Shown: positions 53,272 to 62,700 of the stretch, piece by piece
Layout: each line of letters begins with the position of its first letter
Position numbering within the stretch: the first letter of the stretch is position 1
Assembly (NCBI GenBank): GCA_022511125.1
Contig: JAFLSD010000008.1
Location: 1-64,000 of the forward strand
Length of the DNA stretch: 64,000 nt
DNA from: Paramuribaculum sp.
GTDB lineage: Bacteria; Bacteroidota; Bacteroidia; Bacteroidales; Muribaculaceae
Direction: 5' to 3'
Made by a program: the position numbers and the translations under genes
Notes under the pieces: generated by a model
Databases searched by the model: none
What the model was told of the DNA's origin: nothing
The model's input: only the letters and a program-made list of their open reading frames with translations

Positions 53272-55626
53272 ATGACAAGAAAACTTTTATTGCTCTTCTT
53301 ATTGTCAGTCGGTTTATCAGTATGGGCCCAAGACAACGCTTTACTTAGGAAAATGAATCCAATCGGCTTATCATTGCTACAGAAATATGAGCGTGCTATA
53401 CAGTCGAGAGCAAACGGTGAACAACCAAATATCGAAGTGCCGGATGAGATATTGGTTCTCGTTACGGTAAACGACGGTGTCAGTGAATCGGAGTTGGAAA
53501 AGATTCCGGGTGTGACAATTCTAAATCCGGGCAAAAAAGTTCTCTTAGTAAAGATGCCTCTAAGCCAAGTGGAAAATGTGGCTCAATGTCCGGCGACCAA
53601 AAGTATGTCGTTCGGAGAGCAGGCTAAACCTTTACTCGACAAAGCTCGTCCGGCCTCCAACGTTACCGGATTGCAACAGGGTCTGAAGAACGGTCTTCCT
53701 AAAAATTATTCAGGAAAAGGAATTCTTCTTGGTATGATGGACGAGGGGTTGGATCCGAACCATATCAACTTTCTTAACAGCTCGCTTTCAGAAAACAGAA
53801 TCAAACAGTTGTGGTGGATGCCATCGAACAATCCGTCACAATCCAAATCATATTCAACACCTGCGGCAATAGCCAGTTTTACGACTGACAACAGCTCTGC
53901 GACACATGGAACCCATGTAGCCGGCATAATGGGAGGATCATATAACGGCACTTCCACAGTAGCGACCTACGAAAACAATCGCTATGCTCTGTTGGAAGAG
54001 AAAAATCCGTTCTACGGTGTCGCCCCTGATGCTGAAATGGCGTTAAACTGCGGAGCGCTGTACAATTCGAACATCGAATTGGCACTATTGAATTTTATAG
54101 ATTATTGCAACTCCGAAGGTAAACCGGGAGTTTTCAATCTTAGTTTAGGCACCAATTTCGGACCTCACGACGGAAGTTCCTCATTCTGCAGATTTATCTC
54201 CCAATATACCGATGACATGGTGATCGTCATTGCATCGGGAAACGAAGGTGACTATCCGCTGAGTATTCAGAAAACTTTCTCTTCTACATCTGACAATCTT
54301 CAGACCATGCTCTTCAACGGTCACCAAACTTATTATAGCGGTTTAGTAGATATGTGGAGTGCTAATTCCGAGACTTTTGATGTAACTTTCGGCATATTCA
54401 ATTTATCAACCAAATCTCTTATTTACTCATGTCCTTTTCAGAGCTCCGATCCTGCGAGCATGGTTTACGGAACCGGGACAATGAAACCGGGGTTCGGCAT
54501 AAAAGGATATCCGTCATCTGAATTTCTCAGATATTTTTCCAACGATTCTTATGTAACAGTATATAATTCAGTCAATGAAGATAATAATCGCTTCAATTCT
54601 TTGATCGATTTGGAACTTACATTGAAAAATCCGTTGCAAGAGAACACGATCATTCCCGTTTTTATTTTCACGGGCAAAGCCGGTGTTAGTTTGGACGGTT
54701 ATGCTCAAGGTAGCGGTTCAGAACTATATTTCACTAATGAAGGTTTGGAAGGTTGGGTCAACGGTAATTCCAAAGGAAGCATAAATGATCTGGCTACTGC
54801 GAAAGGTGTTTTGGTGGCAGGATCTTACATTACGAAAACGTCATGGCCTATCGTCGGCGGTTATATCTTCAGTTACTCGGCCAATGATCAAATAGACCAA
54901 GTTTCGGGATTCACATCTTACGGTACACTCGTCGACGGGAGGACTCTCCCCGATTTCTGTGCACCCGGACAAGGTATCGTTTCGAGTTACAGTACATATT
55001 ACGTAAACGAGAACGTAGAAAACGGGACACAGTTTTATGATGACGGAACTACAAAAATCAGCTATCCCGACGGCTCAATAGCCAATATAGACAGAAGTTC
55101 GCTTGTAAACGGCGCTAACGCCGATAGGACGGACTATTGGTATCTATCACAGGGAACGTCAATGTCCACCCCTTATATCTCTGGGGTTGCCGCGCTGCTA
55201 TTGGAACAGAGTCCAACATTGAAAGCATCAGAGATCAAATCAATTCTTGCTTCGACAGCCTCGATTCGGGCAGGACAAACTCTTACGGAGGATCAGAAGA
55301 TTCAATGGGGTGCCGGTAAAATCGATGCCGTTAAAGCCATGCAGAAACTCATAAACGATCCCTCGGCTATAGGAGACGTGAAGGTAGACACCAACGATAA
55401 ACTATGGATTGACCAGACAGACACAGAGCTTACTGCTTCCCTCGCAGGAGAACGCGGAGTAACGGCTCATCTTTATTCGATGGCGGGTTACGACGTGGCA
55501 TCGGCTCAGGGAGGAGAAAGCGTGACTATCAATATATCCAGACTTCCTAAAGGGGTATATATTCTCACACTCCAATCGGCTGACGGCGCTAAAATCAGTC
55601 GCAGGGTTCTTATAGGTCAACGTTGA
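53272..55626 (+). CDS. Secreted S8 (subtilisin-like) protease with type IX-like sorting domain
   Basis: A 784-residue protease. It has a signal peptide (1-19), a propeptide-like region (20-145) and the catalytic domain. Catalytic residues are D157 (LGMMDEGLD), H212 (THGTHVAGIM) and S630 (GTSMSTPYISG), with oxyanion N324 in ASGNEGD. A large insert lies between N324 and S630, and KGILLGMMDEG marks the start of the catalytic core. The last 75 residues (from about 710) resemble a type IX secretion C-terminal domain: AHLYSMAGYDV, then LPKGVYILTL and a basic RRVLIGQR end. It would be exported to the surface if a type IX system exists. Confidence 0.9.
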   Translation: MTRKLLLLFLLSVGLSVWAQDNALLRKMNPIGLSLLQKYERAIQSRANGEQPNIEVPDEILVLVTVNDGVSESELEKIPGVTILNPGKKVLLVKMPLSQVENVAQCPATKSMSFGEQAKPLLDKARPASNVTGLQQGLKNGLPKNYSGKGILLGMMDEGLDPNHINFLNSSLSENRIKQLWWMPSNNPSQSKSYSTPAAIASFTTDNSSATHGTHVAGIMGGSYNGTSTVATYENNRYALLEEKNPFYGVAPDAEMALNCGALYNSNIELALLNFIDYCNSEGKPGVFNLSLGTNFGPHDGSSSFCRFISQYTDDMVIVIASGNEGDYPLSIQKTFSSTSDNLQTMLFNGHQTYYSGLVDMWSANSETFDVTFGIFNLSTKSLIYSCPFQSSDPASMVYGTGTMKPGFGIKGYPSSEFLRYFSNDSYVTVYNSVNEDNNRFNSLIDLELTLKNPLQENTIIPVFIFTGKAGVSLDGYAQGSGSELYFTNEGLEGWVNGNSKGSINDLATAKGVLVAGSYITKTSWPIVGGYIFSYSANDQIDQVSGFTSYGTLVDGRTLPDFCAPGQGIVSSYSTYYVNENVENGTQFYDDGTTKISYPDGSIANIDRSSLVNGANADRTDYWYLSQGTSMSTPYISGVAALLLEQSPTLKASEIKSILASTASIRAGQTLTEDQKIQWGAGKIDAVKAMQKLINDPSAIGDVKVDTNDKLWIDQTDTELTASLAGERGVTAHLYSMAGYDVASAQGGESVTINISRLPKGVYILTLQSADGAKISRRVLIGQR

Positions 55627-55669
55627 GATTAAAGACCATTATATTGACAATCAATAACAAAAATTTATT

Positions 55670-56104
55670 ATGGCAAACTGGTTTGAATGCAAAGTAAGAT
55701 ACGATAAAATGATGGAAAACGGACTGGTGAAAAAAGTCAACGAGCCTTTTTTGGTTGACGCCCTTTCATTCACAGAAGCCGAAGCTCGAATCATCAAGGA
55801 ACGCACGCCGTTTATTTCGGGCGATTTTTCTATCAGCGCGGTAAAACGTACCAAAATATCTGAAATATTCTGGGATGACAGTGCCGACAAATGGTATCTT
55901 GTGAAAGTAGCATTCATCACTATCGACGAAAAGACAGCGGTGGAGAAAAAAACAACCACTCTGATACTCGTAGCGGGAAATTCGCTCAAGGAAGCATACG
56001 AAACTTTCATGGAAGGGATGAAAGGGACGATGGCTGATTTTGAAGTTCAATCGATAGCCGAAACACCAATTATGGATGTTTACAAGGCATCGTTAGGCGA
56101 ATAA
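55670..56104 (+). CDS. DUF4494 domain protein
   Basis: A 144-residue cytoplasmic protein, recognised as the Bacteroidetes-specific DUF4494 group from its start MANWFECKVRYDKMMENG and the FTEAEARIIKE helix. Function is unknown. It is followed 12 bases later by the YggS-type gene, with which it probably forms an operon; this pairing may be a clue to its role. Confidence 0.82.
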   Translation: MANWFECKVRYDKMMENGLVKKVNEPFLVDALSFTEAEARIIKERTPFISGDFSISAVKRTKISEIFWDDSADKWYLVKVAFITIDEKTAVEKKTTTLILVAGNSLKEAYETFMEGMKGTMADFEVQSIAETPIMDVYKASLGE

Positions 56105-56116
56105 ATAACGATTCCG

Positions 56117-56782
56117 ATGGGAAACAGTTCGGTAGAGGCGAATTTAAAGGACATAAAGAAAAATCTGCCGGAAAACGTCACTCTGGTGGCTGTATCCAAG
56201 TTTCATCCTCGAGAAGCGATACTTGAAGCTTATCGAGCCGGACAGCGGGATTTTGGCGAAAGCAGAGCTCAGGAATTGGCGATAAAAGCGCCTGAACTGC
56301 CCTCGGATATCAGGTGGCATTTTATAGGACATCTTCAGACAAATAAAGTAAAGTATGCGGTAGAACATGCTTCTATTATCCAAAGTGTAGACAGCTTGAA
56401 AGTATTGAAGGAGATAGCAAAGGAAGCCGACAAACGGGGAAAAACGATCGACATCCTTCTGCAAGTACATGTGGCGGCAGAAGAAACAAAAACCGGTTTT
56501 CTGCCGGAAGAATTACCGATGGCCGCTATGGAAATTTTCAAGTTTAAGTCGTTACGATTGCGAGGGATAATGGGGATGGCCACCAATACCGACGACCAGG
56601 AGAGAATCCGAACGGACTTCAGACTCATAAAAAAATGTTTCGACGAGCTCAGAGCTATATCCGATAATCCGGCTTTCGATACGATCAGCATGGGAATGAG
56701 CGACGATCACCAATTGGCCATAGAAGAAGGCAGCACAATGGTCAGAATAGGCACCGATATTTTCGGAATGAGAGAGTATTGA
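56117..56782 (+). CDS. yggS: YggS/PROSC-type PLP-binding homeostasis protein
   Basis: A 221-residue fold-type III PLP protein that buffers pyridoxal phosphate; it has no known catalytic activity. The PLP lysine is K28 (LVAVSKFHP). WHFIGHLQTNK and the phosphate-binding GMSDDHQLAIEEGSTMVRIGTDIFG are typical. Length is normal. Confidence 0.93.
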   Translation: MGNSSVEANLKDIKKNLPENVTLVAVSKFHPREAILEAYRAGQRDFGESRAQELAIKAPELPSDIRWHFIGHLQTNKVKYAVEHASIIQSVDSLKVLKEIAKEADKRGKTIDILLQVHVAAEETKTGFLPEELPMAAMEIFKFKSLRLRGIMGMATNTDDQERIRTDFRLIKKCFDELRAISDNPAFDTISMGMSDDHQLAIEEGSTMVRIGTDIFGMREY

Positions 56783-56824
56783 ACGATTTTTTATCAAATC
56801 ACGGTGAAACTCAAAATATTTAGT

Positions 56825-56832
56825 TAACTTTA
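56825..56832 (+). promoter_or_regulatory. Probable -7 box for the FHS transporter gene
   Basis: TAACTTTA differs from the consensus only in the last base, 36 bases upstream of the ATG. Confidence 0.4.
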
Positions 56833-56868
56833 CGGCAAATTAGAAATAATACCTAAAAACATTATCAC

Positions 56869-58173
56869 ATGAGTAAACAATCAAAACAATGGGGCGCCAT
56901 AATAGTGATGATCGCCCTCTTTGCAATGATCGCCTTCGTGACGAACCTATGTACGCCGATGGCAACGATCTTGAAAAACCAAGGCGGAGTGTCAAACGTA
57001 TTAGCCCAGATCGGTAACTACGGCAACTTCATAGCATATCTGGTTATGGGTATTCCGGCCGGTATGTTAATCAAAAAGTTCGGTTATAAAAAGACAGCTC
57101 TGATGGCTCTGTTGGTTGGAATCGTAGGAATTTTCATCCAATGGGTAAGCGGCTGGGAAAGCATGCAGACCATGGCTTTCGGCATATATCTTATCGGTGC
57201 TTTTATCGGCGGTCTTTGTATGTGTATGCTCAATACAGTTGTTAACCCGATGCTTAACATACTTGGCGGAGGTGGTAACAAAGGTAACCAGTTGATTCAG
57301 ATAGGCGGTGTGTTCAACAGCGCAGCAGCCGTAGCTTGCTACATTCTGATGGGTGCCCTTATCGGTGAAGCAGCCAAGGCCAAAATGAGTGATGCTACTC
57401 CCGCTCTGTTTATAGCCATGGGTATCTTCATCATCGCTTTCATCGTGATATGTTTCACAAAGATCGAAGAACCCGAACAGCCCCAGGAAGAAGCCAAAGC
57501 TAAAACCGGAGAAAAAGACAAATACAGTGCTTTCTCTTTCCGCCATTTCAAACTCGGTATCCTCGCCATATTCCTTTATATGGGTATTGAAGTAGGCGTT
57601 CCGAACTATATCCAGCAGTTCCTTACCTCTGGAGGCGACGGCATCGAACCAATGAATGCGGGAATCGTGGGTATGATTGTAGCTATCTATTGGTTGCTTA
57701 TGCTCGTTGGTCGCTTCGTAGGCGGCACAATAGGAGGCAAAGTTAGTTCACGTACCATGATAACCACCGTTTCAATTGCAGCTATTGTATTGATTCTCTT
57801 CGGCATGTTCATGCCGGTAACCACCACAATCAGTGTTCCGGGTGTTAACTGGGAAAGCTTGTCGTTCATCACGGCAGATGTACCGGTTGGTATCTTCGCC
57901 TTCCTGCTTGTAGGTCTCTGCACATCTGTGATGTGGGGTGGTATCTTCAACCTCGCTGTTGAAGGTCTCGGTAAATACACAGCAATCGCTTCGGGTGCGT
58001 TCATGACCATGGTGTTCGGTTGCGCCGTTCTGCAGGCTCTCCAGGGTTGGGTGGCCGACATGACCGGAAACTACCTCATCTCCTACTTCGTTCCACTGGG
58101 CTGCGCGGTTTACATCCTCTTCTATGCCCTCGTGGGTTATAAGAATGTCAACAAAGACATCCCGGTAGAATAA
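56869..58173 (+). CDS. FHS-type MFS sugar transporter
   Basis: A 434-residue, twelve-helix transporter of the fucose-galactose-glucose:H+ symporter type. The start (AIIVMIALFAMIAFVTNLCTPM), GIPAGMLIKKFGYKKTALMALL and the family's helix-4 region GGLCMCMLNTVVNPMLNILGG support this. A charged loop near 205-222 separates the halves. The sugar is not readable from sequence. It has its own promoter-like box and terminator. Confidence 0.85.
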   Translation: MSKQSKQWGAIIVMIALFAMIAFVTNLCTPMATILKNQGGVSNVLAQIGNYGNFIAYLVMGIPAGMLIKKFGYKKTALMALLVGIVGIFIQWVSGWESMQTMAFGIYLIGAFIGGLCMCMLNTVVNPMLNILGGGGNKGNQLIQIGGVFNSAAAVACYILMGALIGEAAKAKMSDATPALFIAMGIFIIAFIVICFTKIEEPEQPQEEAKAKTGEKDKYSAFSFRHFKLGILAIFLYMGIEVGVPNYIQQFLTSGGDGIEPMNAGIVGMIVAIYWLLMLVGRFVGGTIGGKVSSRTMITTVSIAAIVLILFGMFMPVTTTISVPGVNWESLSFITADVPVGIFAFLLVGLCTSVMWGGIFNLAVEGLGKYTAIASGAFMTMVFGCAVLQALQGWVADMTGNYLISYFVPLGCAVYILFYALVGYKNVNKDIPVE

Positions 58174-58193
58174 AGAATAGCAATAGAAAATTA

Positions 58194-58230
58194 AAAAAAG
58201 AATGTCCGGCAGTTTGTCGGACATTTTTTT
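58194..58230 (+). terminator. Terminator after the FHS transporter gene
   Basis: ATGTCCG and CGGACAT flank a short loop; A-run before, T-run after. Confidence 0.8.
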
Positions 58231-58294
58231 GAACCTTTTTCAATGAAAGACGTTTATTTAGGAAAACTATCACTAACGACTAATTACTTCTATT

Positions 58295-58831
58295 ATGAAA
58301 AAGACATTCGGTTTAATGGCCATAATGGCAATCGCTTTCACTGCTTTTTCGGCTTCTGCTCAGTGCTATGTGCCTCAGAACACAAATTGCTATCAACCAG
58401 TGGTTAACGGTAACGAGACTTCTTGGAATTGTGATACTAATTCCGACAATTGTAATCAGCAGGCATTCCAATGCTGCAATTTACCTCAAATTGCCCAGAA
58501 TTTTGTAAATCAATATTATACGGGAGAAAAAATAGCCACAGTCAAGTATGACAAGAAAAGTGGAAATAAGAGTGAGTATAAGGTGAAATTTGCAAGCGGC
58601 CAGGAGGTTACGTTCGACAACAAAGGAAATTGGAAAGAGATAGAAGCTCCTTACGGTTACTGTATTCCTGACGGAATCGCTCCCGAGTTCATCAATAAGT
58701 ATCTTGTCAATAACTTCCCTACTTCCGGCATAAATGAATTGGAAAAAGAAGGGAAAGGTTATGAAGTAGGTCTGACAAGCGGTCAGGGGCTACTATTCAG
58801 TTCAAACGGAACATTTGTTGCCGTCAACTAA
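58295..58831 (+). CDS. Secreted Cys-rich PepSY-like protein
   Basis: A 178-residue periplasmic protein. The signal peptide (1-22) is followed by a cysteine/asparagine-rich segment with six Cys in 38 residues (C24, C32, C46, C53, C60, C61). Then come two PepSY-like repeats (about 64-120 and 128-178), each with a FVNQYYTGEKIATVKYD- or FINKYLVNNFPTSGI-type helix and a beta hairpin. PepSY-like domains of this group are common in gut Bacteroidetes and bind or inhibit unknown partners. The cysteines probably form disulfides after export. It stands alone, ended by a terminator. Confidence 0.78.
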   Translation: MKKTFGLMAIMAIAFTAFSASAQCYVPQNTNCYQPVVNGNETSWNCDTNSDNCNQQAFQCCNLPQIAQNFVNQYYTGEKIATVKYDKKSGNKSEYKVKFASGQEVTFDNKGNWKEIEAPYGYCIPDGIAPEFINKYLVNNFPTSGINELEKEGKGYEVGLTSGQGLLFSSNGTFVAVN

Positions 58832-58857
58832 AAACAGAAGATTTGATTTTAGGATAT

Positions 58858-58887
58858 AAGTCGTGCCTCAAAAGGTGCGACTTTTTT
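58858..58887 (+). terminator. Terminator after the PepSY-like gene
   Basis: AAGTCGTGCCT pairs with AGGTGCGACTT over 11 positions including two G-T pairs, followed by a T-run. Confidence 0.75.
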
Positions 58888-58940
58888 ATTGCCATTTTTA
58901 TAACAATAAGACAGCCGAACTGTTAAATAAATATAATTCC

Positions 58941-59049
58941 AAAATTATTTTTAGCAATAATAATCTGAGAATAAAGGAAGTAAGGTGGGCAACTTTTAGC
59001 GTATAGGCCAAATTAGCAGATTGACCCTTTTTTCGTGTTGTAACTTTGC
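58941..59049 (+). repeat. Promoter-region repeat, copy 2 (matches 6734-6842)
   Basis: Same three blocks in the same register as copy 1: AAAATTATTTTT at 58941, the 41-base block at 58981-59021 with three differences, and TAACTTTGC at 59041-59049. No similarity continues downstream of the -7 box. Confidence 0.85.
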
Positions 59050-59148
59050 AGTGCTTCCTCCATTAATCGTTTTTTCTCCCCTTCCCCGGACGGTTTAATG
59101 AGAAAATCTTTCAAACAACATCAAATCGAATTTTTAAATTTTACAATT

Positions 59149-59388
59149 ATGACTACTGAAAAATACACACAAATGACGAAAACTGTTAGCAATTCGGGAA
59201 AGAGCCGGACGTTTAGCAACCCAGAATTTTCAACACATACGGTCGGTGATCGTTGCTTCGCGGGATTATCGGACCGTGGAAGAGCGAATGGGTCGGAATA
59301 TGAGGTAGGGGGTGAAGTCGGAGGCTGGGGGTGGGATGTGGCACAGATCCGCCGTCTTTGTTGCGGATTCGGGGGTGCGGAGGGATGA
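59149..59388 (+). CDS. Doubtful 79-codon frame in the susC leader
   Basis: Begins MTTEKYTQMTKTVSNSGKSR and ends in a Gly/Arg-rich segment (EVGGEVGGWGWDV, then CCGFGGAEG). The first 45 codons look protein-like, but the end merely reflects the purine-rich DNA. It sits about 100 bases after the TAACTTTG box of the repeat, so it would be the first frame on that transcript. It could be a leader peptide, a gene remnant or chance. No family is recognised. Confidence 0.25.
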   Translation: MTTEKYTQMTKTVSNSGKSRTFSNPEFSTHTVGDRCFAGLSDRGRANGSEYEVGGEVGGWGWDVAQIRRLCCGFGGAEG

Positions 59389-59591
59389 GAGAAAAAGATG
59401 GTGGGAGATGGTGCTGCAACCCCGCACGAGGTAGTATACGAGGTTAATTACATGTGATTCCCGAACGGGAGAGGGATGGGGTGTATAAGATGAAAGAGAA
59501 CAGATAAGGGATAAAAGAGGGGGAAATCTGAGAAAATTTGAAGAATTAACATGATTTAACAATGGGGGGGGTAAAAACGGAACTTTTATGT

Positions 59592-59599
59592 TACATTTG
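59592..59599 (+). promoter_or_regulatory. Possible proximal -7 box for susC
   Basis: TACATTTG fits TAnnTTTG and would give a leader of about 145 bases before the ATG at 59748. Confidence 0.45.
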
Positions 59600-59747
59600 C
59601 ATAAATTTCTTTTCAAATTCATTAAGCAATGTAAAGAATCGGAGGCAAAATAATGTAGATAGTTTTGATATTCAGATTTTTAACACCATAGAAACTTTAA
59701 ATATTAAACCAATATTAACCAAAATCACAAACCTTAAATTACATTGT

Positions 59748-62700
59748 ATGACACGAAAACTGTTATTGTTTTTGACATGTTTGTCGCTTATGGCAGGTGT
59801 AGCAATGGCGCGCACAGTGCGTGGTGTTGTCATCGAAGCGGCAACCGACGACCCCGTACCGGGGGCGACAGTGAAGTGCAAAAGTAATCCGTCGATCGTA
59901 ACAGCGACAGACGTAGATGGTAACTTCACCCTCAATGTGCCCGATAACGAGAAGACCCTCGTGGTATCTTTCATCGGGATGTTAACTCAGGATGTTGCAA
60001 TCACAAGCGACAACCTGACGATTTTCCTCGAAGAGGCTGCCAACAACCTCGACGAAGTAGTTGTAATAGGTTACGGTACGACAACCAAACGTAAAACTAC
60101 TACTTCCGTATCTGTTGTTAAAGCATCGGAAATCGAAGCAGTTCCTGTTCCAAACGTATCATCGGCTATGGCAGGACGCGCAGCAGGTCTTATCGTTCAG
60201 CAGAGCGGTGGTGGTATCGATGCTACTTCAGCAATGTCGATCCGCGGTGGTGGAACTCCTCTTTTCGTTATCGACAATATCGTGAGCGAACAGCGCGAGT
60301 TCAACAACCTCAACCCTTCTGACATCGAATCGATCTCAATCCTTAAGGATGCCGCAGGTACAGCTATCTACGGTCAGCGTGCAGGTAACGGTATCATCAT
60401 CGTTACAACAAAACGCGGTCAGAGCGGTAAGGTTAATGTAGACTACTCATACAATATTTCATTAAGCGGCCCGGCCGACCTTCCTAAGAAGCTCGGTTCA
60501 TACGAAGGCGCCTTATATGTAAATATGGGTAACATCTACGACGGATTAGCTCCCACATACAGCGATCAGGAACTCCAGCTCTATCGCGACGGCACAAATC
60601 CGGACTATCCTAATGTAGACTGGCAGAAAGAAGTGCTCCGCTCTTACGCTCCCGAACAGCGTCACCTTCTGACGATCACCGGCGGTAGCGAACGCGTGAA
60701 AGCTTACACAGCTCTCAGCTACTACGACCAGCAGTCGATCTATCGTCAGAACACTCTGAACTACAAGCGTTACAATGCTCGTACGAACATCAACATCGAT
60801 ATCAAGGAAATCGGTCTTAACATAACCACCGGTCTTGAAGCATACATCACCAACCGTAGGGATCCGGCTATAGGATATTATGGCGTATGGTCGCACATTC
60901 AGAACAAGACTCCGATGAATATCGCACGCAACCCGTTCGGCCAGCCTTATAGCGGCACTACCGACAACCCGTTACTCGACATTTCCGATAAGGGCGGTTA
61001 CACTAAGGCTGACAATACCAATGTTCGCGGTACAATCGACGCAACCTGGATGGTACCCTGGGTGAAAGGTCTTTCGATAGTAGGCCGTGCCAGCTACGCA
61101 GCTCTGACTGTCCGCAGCAAAGTGTGGAGTATGCGTGACGGCGGTTACACTTGGGACGGCACTCCGGTAACTCCGACTCCTCCGTCGTTGACGAAAACAG
61201 CCAACTACTACGACTATTATACCACTCAGTTGTTCGCGAACTATAACCGCGACTTCGGTATGAACAACATAGAGTTGACACTCGGTGTTGAAGCAAACGG
61301 TTCTTCTTACGACACGAACTCTTTGGCACGTAGCCAGTACGTTCTCGACGTAGACCAGATCGGTGCAGGTCCTGTAGGAACTCAGACCAACTCGGCATCT
61401 GACGGCGTACAGTACCGCAACGCTTCTCTTATCTTCCGTGCTCACTACGACTACGGTGCACGCTACATCGCAGAATTCGCTCTCCGTCACGACGGTGCAG
61501 ACAAATTCCCGAAAAACCACCGTTGGGGTACGTTCTTCTCCGGTTCACTCGGTTGGAACGTATCTGAAGAATCTTTCTGGAAAGAAAGCCAGCTCAGCCA
61601 GGTTTGGAATATGTTCAAGATTCGTGGTTCTATCGGTGAAATCGGTCAGGACAGCGGTATCGGTCACTACGACTACGTTTCTTCTTACAACATGTCGTCG
61701 AGAGGTGCTTTCTTGGGCGGCACATGGTATCAGACCTTCAGCGAAGGCGCTCTTCCGAGCCCGGATATCTCCTGGTACACTCAGCGTGACTTCAACGTAG
61801 GTATCGACTTCGCATTGTTCCAGAATGCATTCTCGGGATCAGTGGACTACTTCTATAAGAGCACTAAGGGTTATCTTGCTTCTCCGTCGAATGTAGGCTA
61901 CACCGCTCCTTTAGGACAAAGTCTTCCTATCGTTAAGTCGGATGGTGAAAGCCGTCGCCGCGGTGTTGACTTCACACTCCAGTACAACGGACGCGCAGGT
62001 GACTTCTCTTATCAGATCGGCGGTAACTTCACATTCTACGACGAACGCTGGAACATCAATCCGTTCGAATCAGAAGCATCGTTGAAGAATCCGTATACCC
62101 GTTCAACACAGGTTGATCTGAATTATTACGGAAGTCTTTACAAGAATTTAGGTTACTTCACAGGCTACGAAGACATCTTGAACTCTGTTTGGCGTGTATC
62201 TTCAACCAACATTATGGCCGGTGACCTGAAATATTATGACTTCAACGGTGACGGTAAACTCGACGGAAACGACCAGTACAGAATGGGTAAAGGCAGCAGC
62301 CCGCAGGGTAACTTCGGTATCAATCTTGCCGGCCAGTACAAAGGCTTCTATCTGACAATGCTCTGGCAAGGTGCTACCAGCTACAACCTCTATGCAGGTA
62401 CAGAACGTATGAACGGTGCAGGAAATGGCGCTCTCCAGGGTCTGCCCGTGAAATATGACTATCAGACTGACATCTGGACTCCCGACCATACCAACTCATT
62501 GTATCCCCGCCAGCACTCATCGAGTTCTTGGACAAATATAAATAACGGTGTAGGTTCGGACTTCTGGTTGATCAACGCTCAGTACATACGTCTGAAAAAC
62601 ATGACCATCGGTTATGACTTCAAGCACATGCTGCTGAAGAAAACTAAATGGTTGTCGAAATTGAATCTGAGTCTTACCGGTTATAACCTGCTCACTTTCA

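Larger units (their letters stand above)
58888..59747 (+). promoter_or_regulatory. Long purine-rich leader/upstream region of susC
   Basis: 860 bases without a recognised gene. It contains the promoter-region repeat (58941-59049, -7 box TAACTTTG at 59041-59048), a 79-codon frame from the ATG at 59149, and a strongly purine-rich stretch (59280-59580) with many G-runs including a run of eight G near 59564. A second -7-like box, TACATTTG, is at 59592-59599. The real susC transcript may start at either box. Composition between 59220 and 59580 is unlike anything else in the window. Confidence 0.6.

Noticed and set aside
59562-59747. N-terminal extension of SusC from an upstream ATG
   Set aside because: It would bury the signal peptide 62 residues inside the protein and starts in the run of eight G upstream of a promoter-like box.
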